This document shows, one piece after another, positions 57,462-64,000 of a stretch of DNA of 64,000 nt (within the stretch, counting starts at the first letter, position 1; the number at the start of each line of letters is the position of its first letter). The stretch comes from Oidiodendron maius Zn. Its lineage: Eukaryota > Ascomycota > Leotiomycetes > Myxotrichaceae. Made by a program: the position numbers and the translations under genes. The DNA lies in the NCBI GenBank assembly GCA_000827325.1, contig KN832877.1, positions 186,001 through 250,000 on the forward strand. The letters run 5' to 3'. The notes beneath the pieces are model-generated. The model saw nothing but the letters and a program-made list of their open reading frames with translations, did not search any database and was not told where the DNA came from.

Positions 57462-59291
57462 GCAACAAACCTGGCAGAGGTGGAATGAGAGTAGGGATGG
57501 TATAAGTGACTAATTTCAGAGCGACGACTGAACTGGGCAGATAAAGTGTAATTCCACATGATAACCAGGAGGAATAGCTAGCGAGACGGCTGCATGGCCG
57601 AATCCATGTCGCGAGACAATGCGAAGAGTATCCAAGCCTGCACTGTCATTCCCAGGCGTGATCGTAAACCGATAAGATCGAAGACTACGTTAGGTGTTTC
57701 CGCTTTCGTGCAAAGCTCTCCCGCTCTGATCGGGACGAACTGTAGAGGTTCACTGCCACATCAGTTCTCCACCCCACATCCCGCTCACAGCGTACGTCGG
57801 GACTGATAGAATTGTACCAGTCACAGGCATACCAAGGCGCGGATGAGGATCAGAATCTTAGTTTCGTAACTGAAGGAATATGCATGTAGGCGGCGCGGAT
57901 GATCGAAAATGAGCCAGCAGACAATCAAAGTGTGGCCTAATTCAGCAACGCTCGGGCTCTCAGCCTGTGCTGAACAGCAGGGCGGGATCTAGTTTCAGAG
58001 TGCGAATCACCCAGCATAGCACGCTCCTCAGAGTGGGGTTTGACAGGACACTTGCAACGGAGATTATTCCCATACCGGCATGCATGGTGGTTCATCGCAT
58101 GGTCGACACGCGTTTTAGGTCGTCTTATTCGAGCTTATTCGAAAGTAATACAACCGTATTTTATGCACGGCGTGGAGGGTATAGCACAAGCAGAGCGGGC
58201 AGGTGAACAGAGTCTAGTGGTCTTTGAGAGATAGAAGGAGTGATAAGGCAACTTGCCCAAGCTAGTGAATGGAAAGAGAGGAATAACATATCCCTCGGCT
58301 TGTATTTTGTCCCCTCTTCCACGGGTACTACAATACATAGGTATATACTCCCGGATCATAATGGCAGCTAGGTTGCTGACGACGCCGCACGGCGCAAGTT
58401 CCTGCCCAGATTTGAGACTACGGAAGAATCTCCTTGAATTAGAATTGAAGGCGTCTCTGTCCCGTTAGCCAAGACGTTGTGCGTTGGTATGAGCGAGGTA
58501 CTGCCAAATAAGGCTTAGCTTCTGTACAACCCAATCAAAAGGGGCTTGCACCTAATTGGGACTAGTGTCGGTCACCTTCCAGCGCATTTCACGTGAGATT
58601 GCAGCTCCAATTGCAAAAGAAAAGAGACTCGGGTATCATTTCCACTCTCCCGCACGTATAACCAATACTCCTCGATCTGCAGTCAGTGTGATCATCAGTG
58701 GGATCCGCAGCAGGGTCCAATTGTAGACTTTGTCTGTGCGGATGGATAGGAGGAGGTATTTCTCGGATGTGTTCCAATCCTCCACCCTCAGACACACCTG
58801 GAAGGAGGGCTTCCGCAGCATAGTATGCATCCCCGGATCGCCCCCTACAGTAATCGTAATGCGCTCCAGTGATATCAACCCAGAAAGTGCCTGGGGTACC
58901 ATGCAGGGTGCACATACCCGCGCCAGAAGCCTCGTGTCCCTTCGCGTGCGGGGCATCGCCTGAATAGTGAATGGCAAGACCTCTCAGGGGAGACGTTCTG
59001 GAACGCCAGAACCGACTGTACCTTCGCATATGGCTGGATGTATTTGTCGAACCATGCTAAGGGGATCCTGGAGGGAATTGACCCATATCAGCCCTCTTCC
59101 CCTTGATTTCTTGTATGGTTCCCCAAGTGGGGACCCGGCCTATGCACTACCAACCAAGTTCGGCCTGCGGTGCCTTTACCCCGTTCCCCTACTGGGAAGT
59201 TAGCATATGATGTTGCCATGCCCAAGCTCGAGGACCTGGGGAGCCTCCGACTTCTCTATTCCTCTCCGATATCATCGTGTCTCGGTCAAGG
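57462..59291. other. Intergenic, 1.8 kb, with an uncertain minus-strand reading
   Basis: No accepted gene. On the minus strand near 58589-59060 two overlapping frames (58589-59029 and 58636-58977) show runs such as EDWNTSEKYLLLSIRTD and IHYSGDAPHAKGHE that look more protein-like than chance. I could not find a consistent exon set, so it may be a decayed gene. Confidence 0.4.
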
Positions 59292-60985
59292 ATGGTATTC
59301 ACCAGGCGTTTGGTTTTTGTGTCTCTGTTGACAACGGCGCTGGCGCAGTTCAATCTTTCGCTTGCTGTGTCCGAACTTCCTATTTGTGCCGTGAGTGCTT
59401 GCCTATATATCCTCTTTCTGAACTCTTCTGACAATTTCCAAGGCAACATGTTCTGAGCAAGCACTTCCAACGGCAGGGTGTGCTTTCGAAGATATCCCGA
59501 GTTGCTACTGTACCAATGTCACTCTACAAGCTCAAGTTTCTGACTGTATACAATCATCATGTAACCAAACTGAGCAATTTAGTAAGTGTAGATATGTACC
59601 GGTCGCTACCTCTAAGGTTAATAATCTGTAGCTGCGTTAAATGTTGGACAAAATAACTTGTGCAAAGGCGTCCCCAAGCCGTCTCGAAGTGCAGAGATAA
59701 TACGAGTTGCTATCATCATATCCGCATTTACCTTTCCAATCATTGTATTGAGGCTCTTCTCCCGCTACATCGTTTCGCGAATATGGTGGGATGATTGGGC
59801 TATAGTAGTGTCTGGCGTGAGTGCCTTCTCGCTGACGACGTTTGTAGCCTAAACTAACTCGAAATTAGCTGTTCATGATCCCGATGACAGTCATCCCAAT
59901 ATACAGTACGTGTTTGTGACATCCAAATATGTTTCGTGTGTTAATATCCATCAGACGCTACAAGAGGGTTCGGGAAACATGTGTGGGACGTTCCACCGCA
60001 GAATATTACTTCCCTGAAACAGGTAGGCACTGGAACACTGTTCGTTTTAAACCCATGCTAACGATAACAGTTCTACTATGTATCTCAGATTCTCTACGCC
60101 CTGGTCCAGAACACAACGAAGATGTCGATTCTCCTCCTCTTCTTACGCATCTTCCCAGATAAAACCTTTCGTCTCGTCACCAAGATATGCCTAGCGTGGA
60201 TGATATGCCACATGATAGCATTCATTGTTGCCGTCACTCTGCAGTGCGTTCCTCCGTCTGCGATTTGGGACACCAGTCTCCAGAGCAAATGTACCAACTC
60301 TACAGCCCTGGTTTACGCGGGCGCTGGGTTTAGCATCTTTGAAGACCTTGTGATTATTCTACTCCCTGTGCGGGAACTGGCAAGTCTAAATCTCACTACG
60401 AGGAAGAAGCTAGCTATCATCTTTATGTTCGCTCTGGGCTCCTTGTAAGTTATTCTCTATTTTTCCTCGTATATATTCCTCCTATATTAACATTTCTAGC
60501 GCTTGCATAACAAGCATGGTCCGTCTGAAGTATATAGTGGTTTATCAAGTTCAATCCCTCGATGAAACCTGTGCGTATTCTCACTCTATCTCCTAAACTA
60601 TTCTCATTCTAACGAGATAACAGACAGTGGCACAGATGTGGTGATCTGGTCTGTCATCGAGATATATACGGCCATGATCTGCGCCTGTCTGATGGCCATT
60701 CGGCCATTATTAACCAAATACCTACCTTCAATCTTCCAAAGTACACTTGTTACAACCAGCCATGCTGGGGGCTACAGCAATTCGCGACAAAATAGGATGG
60801 ACTCTAAGTCTGGGGCTGCACATTGGAGCCGTAATCATGGTTCTGCAATAGAGCTAAAAAGTACGGAAAGCACTAAGGTGTGGACTGATGCAGAGAGTGG
60901 GCATGAGGAGAGGAATGGCCATACAAGAGGACTAGAAGTATGGGTTACAAGGAGCGTTGAGATGGGAAACGCACGTGAGCCGTGA
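59292..60985 (+). CDS. CFEM-domain PTH11-like G-protein-coupled receptor
   Basis: Eight exons (59292-59390, 59443-59581, 59632-59816, 59869-59905, 59955-60022, 60071-60444, 60500-60570, 60624-60985) join in frame to 444 residues. A signal peptide (RRLVFVSLLTTALAQ) is followed by a CFEM domain with eight cysteines at about 32, 36, 46, 54, 56, 68, 73 and 90. A seven-helix membrane part follows, beginning SAEIIRVAIIISAFTFPIIVL, with the PTH11-type marks WWDDWAIVVSG, GFGKHVWD, QILYALVQNTTKMSILLLFLRIF and DVVIWSVIEIYTAMICACL. The tail is polar and serine-rich. PTH11 receptors sense surfaces or host cues in pathogenic fungi; the ligand here is unknown. Exon 4 has only 37 bases. Confidence 0.9.
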
Positions 60986-62231
60986 TTCCGTGATTTTGAG
61001 CGACACCAGAGCACACATAGAGGTGCATGCATTATCCTAGGCAATTTTCTTGCCTTTGAGTTGTGCAAATCCCATCATGCGCATGTACATGTAGTGAAGG
61101 ATTCCATCGCACGATATTGCGCGGTATATGTGCCGAAAGGATCAGCAACTATGAAGCGGGAGCTTTGGAACGCTAATGGAACCGAGGAGGAAGATCAAGA
61201 CCGTCTTAGTGGGGCATTGATGGGCCCGGCAATCACTACGCCCCCAACTTCGGAGAACCTTGCCACAGTAAAGCACAGATCCCAAGGGCCAACGGCACTT
61301 ATCTTCGGGTCGAGAGGTTTTGTTCCCAAGAGATTCTGCGTCCCCGCACACGGCGTGCGTGCGGAGCGATATATTTGCTTTTGCATGCGAGACAGGCCAG
61401 GGGAAACCAGCGGCAGAGAGGGTTGCGGCTGATTGGCGAGGCTGAAGGCGAATCATATGGCTAGTCACATAACTCACAATGGAAATATTTGAGATCTTCT
61501 TTCCCTTATGATATCTGATTTTTATAACAGGAAATTCAATAGTGCTGCCGAGACGCATGTCTCTCCAGCAGCCATCCACGTCCCATATTATCGCCAGCGT
61601 AACTGAAAGCCGCCTTTCCCCGTTGTCGATGAGCTACAGGAATACCATGCGTCTTTTATCTTGCTTCGCTGAATTATGACACGGCCGTATAACTAAGGGC
61701 CACATCCTCTTGAGCTGGCGTACTTGTCCATTTTCAACTCTGCCGAAGTTTCCTAGTGACATGTGTCGGCGGACATCCTTAGGTTTTGAAATGGAGAACA
61801 ACCGAAATTATTTGCCGCTTGTATAGGTAAGTCTTGCAAATCTGGAATGTGGAAAGTTCGTTACCGTAATGTCATAGATTTCTATACAATATCATTAATA
61901 GAACTGTGCCATTCTGCATCATAGAATTTGGAAACTGGACTAGAAATGATAGATTCTTCTGGAGATGTCAGGAAGATGAAACTGCCAATCTTCAGGTACC
62001 TCGACTCGGTACCTGAGTTGATGCCTGAGTCCTTAAGGTCTAAGCGCTAGCGGCCGCATGACTGTCTGTCGAGACCACCTTGAAACCCCGCCAAAATGAT
62101 GAGATACATGCTCTCACAAACAATCCCGCCCCTGTTCAAGAATCGAAGTACCGTTCCAGGAGGATTGATTGCTGAGCCTGTACCGGCAGATACTAGAGAT
62201 ATCCGAGATCTCTCGATCTCTTGCGCCCGGC
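60986..62231. other. Intergenic, 1.2 kb, no gene seen
   Basis: 3' side of the receptor gene and promoter of Sec1. A perfect inverted repeat (TCAGGTACC, arms 61992-62000 and 62008-62016, 7-base loop) lies 216 bases before the Sec1 start. Frames at 61061-61579 overlap in antisense and have no motif. Confidence 0.5.
61992..62016. other. Inverted repeat upstream of Sec1
   Basis: Nine-base perfect arms around a seven-base loop containing CGACTC. It could be a binding site for a dimeric factor or mere chance; no T-run follows. Confidence 0.6.
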
Positions 62232-64000
62232 ATGGGGACATCCGCGATCCAGGAACAACGCGACAGTGAGAAGACCGAGACTCACCCACAGGACTTTTAC
62301 TGATGGCAATACTAGTTATTCTACATGCGATTAAGCAAATAACTCAAGGAGATGTATGTTTCCTGGCGCGAATCATTACTTTGCTGATCGGCGCTGCAGT
62401 GGAAGGTCTTGGTCATCGACGAAGGGGCTAAGAAGATACTTGACAATGTCGTTAAAGAGGACGACATTCTAAATGAAAATATTGCAAGTATGTGCCATTG
62501 AAGGATGACAGAATTGCCTCTAAATCCAGACTAGATATTGAGCGAATCGAGGAGAAGAGGGCTATGAACCCAGATATGGATGCTATTTACCTACTCTCCC
62601 CGGAGCCACACATTGTCGAATGTCTTATGGCCGACTTTGAACGACGAAGATATCGGAAGACATACCTTGTCTGGATCGCCCTTCTCCACCCTCAGATGCG
62701 CAGGCGGATCGATGCGTCGAGACATGCGCAAGAACAGCTGGCTGGATTTGAAACGCTATCGGTGGATTACTTTCCTCGCGAGTCACATCTGATTACATTT
62801 CGAGATCCATGGAGCTTCCCCATCTTATTCCATCCAGCCTGCAATGACCTTGTTCGAGACCATATGCAACTTTTGGCACAAAAGGTAAGTTATATGTTAG
62901 TTTTACCTTGAAAAATATGTTCTGATTATAGGCGGTAGATTACGGGAATTTGCGTTTCACTGGGCGAATACCCACGCGTCAGATATTACAGGCCACGGAA
63001 CCCCACTCACGAGGCCAGCATTCTTTGTTCACATCTAGCAAGGTTTGTACAAGAAGAGCTGGACGCATATGCAAAATACAACCAAAACTTCCCTCCTCAG
63101 TCCTCACGGCCTACTGGAGTTCTCCTCATTACAGATAGGTCAATGGATCTCATCGCGCCAATAATCCACGAATTTACGTACCAAGCAATGGCGCATGATC
63201 TTTTACCTATCGCCGAAGGAGAGAAAGTACTTTATAAAACCATCGCGAACGAAGGGACACCGCAGGCACAGGAGAAGGAAATGGAAATAGGCGAAAAGGA
63301 CAAGATCTGGGTCGATAATAGACACAGACATATGAAAGATACCATTGAGAAGTTGATGGGAGACTTTCAGAAGTTTATTGACGAGAACCCACATTTCACA
63401 AACGAAAATGCTGATACGACGAGTCTAAATGCTATCAAAGATATGTTAGCAGGTCTACCCCAATTTCAGGAATTGAAGGAAGCGTACTCATTGCATTTAA
63501 CAATGGCACAAGAATGCATGAACATATTCCAACATCACAAGCTACCTGATGTAGCCTCTGTGGAGCAAACTCTAGCCACTGGGTTAGACGAAAACTTCCG
63601 AAAACCAAAGAATCTTGCAGATCAGGTTGTTCGTCTTCTCGATGACGAAAATATTGGTGGAGCAGATCGACTAAGATTAATACTCCTCTACCTAATCTAT
63701 CGTGATGGTTTGATACCGGAAGATGTCCAGCGACTCCTCGCACACGCTTCTCTCCCGCCTGATGACTTTGAAATTATAACCAACATGGAACTTCTAGGAG
63801 CACGCGTAACCAAAGCCCTCAAAGACAGTAAACCTGCGCCGCAGCCCCTATTTCCACGGAAAGTTGCTCCAACTGTCGAAGAAGAAGAGTATGCTTTATC
63901 ACGCTTCGAGCCAAATCTCAAGTTGATGTTACAAGAAGCTGCTGCGGGAACTCTAGATCAAGGGATCCTCCCTTATATCAAGCCTCCTTTGGATAACACT
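62232..64000 (+). CDS. sec1: Sec1 (SM-family, syntaxin-binding), 3' end outside window
   Basis: Exons 62232-62265, 62316-62353, 62400-62487, 62535-62884 and 62939 to the window edge give 524 residues so far. The start is recovered only by splicing: a 34-base first exon (MGTSAIQEQRD) joins to IILHAIKQITQGDWKVLVIDEG, matching Sec1/Munc18 N-termini. Further blocks: KEDDILNENIANIERI, MDAIYLLSPEPHIVECLMADF, RESHLITFRDPWSFPILFHP, LITDRSMDLIAPIIHEFTYQ, DKIWVDNRHRHMKDTIEKLM and LNAIKDMLAGLPQFQELKE. The acceptor of exon 5 must be the AG at 62937-62938, since the earlier one would bring a stop. Sec1 guides exocytic SNARE assembly at the plasma membrane. It is partial at the 3' end. Confidence 0.95.

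Noticed and set aside
61061-61579. Overlapping frames on both strands before Sec1
   Set aside because: Antisense shadows of each other without motifs.

Overview
The window is nuclear DNA of a filamentous ascomycete. The evidence is the many short introns (about 45 to 145 bases) with GTAAGT/GTATGT-type donors and CTAAC/CTGAC branch sites, a Zn2Cys6 regulator, a CFEM/PTH11-type receptor, a fungal DEP-domain Iml1 and fungal forms of respiratory subunits. A Helotiales-like (Leotiomycetes) origin is my guess from the look of the proteins; it is not proven. I call 22 protein genes. Most are conserved housekeeping genes, and the exon joins given are read by eye from frame and splice signals.

Layout. 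0-10 kb: mitochondrial CoA-carrier-like Leu5 (+), a 63-residue three-exon membrane protein (-), MYST acetyltransferase Esa1 (-) divergent from RNA exonuclease Rex4 (+), a Zn2Cys6 factor (+) whose 3' end may be frame-shifted, and RNase H2 subunit C (+). 10-12.3 kb: a gene-poor stretch with an AT-rich, probably RIP-mutated repeat relic. 12.3-24 kb: Mcm6 (+), a PLD-like protein (-), a class I/II aminotransferase (-) and a 1266-residue disordered protein (-). 24.6-26.3 kb: a head-to-head pair of respiratory genes, ATP synthase subunit f and the complex I NDUFS4 subunit. 27.5-34.1 kb: splicing helicase Prp22 (+) and a seven-exon AAA ATPase (-).

35-54.3 kb: an FNIP/Lst4-like protein (-), a 4.7 kb gap with microsatellites and a 23-bp minisatellite, an unknown Cys/His protein (+), Iml1 (-) and, head to head with it, ribosome-assembly factor Urb1 (+). 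Lst4-type and Iml1 proteins both act on the Rag/Gtr GTPases upstream of TORC1, so two parts of one nutrient-sensing switch lie within about 6 kb, next to a ribosome-biogenesis gene. 55-64 kb: a disordered eIF4E-transporter-like protein (+), a CFEM-GPCR (+) and the 5' part of Sec1 (+), cut by the window end.

No tRNA, rRNA, CRISPR, intact mobile element or biosynthetic gene cluster was seen. The most notable results are small or split genes that a plain reading-frame scan misses (the 63-residue gene, ATP17 with a 15-base exon, RNH203, the Sec1 start), the TORC1-related neighbourhood, and MluI-box-like promoter elements shared by RNH203 and MCM6.
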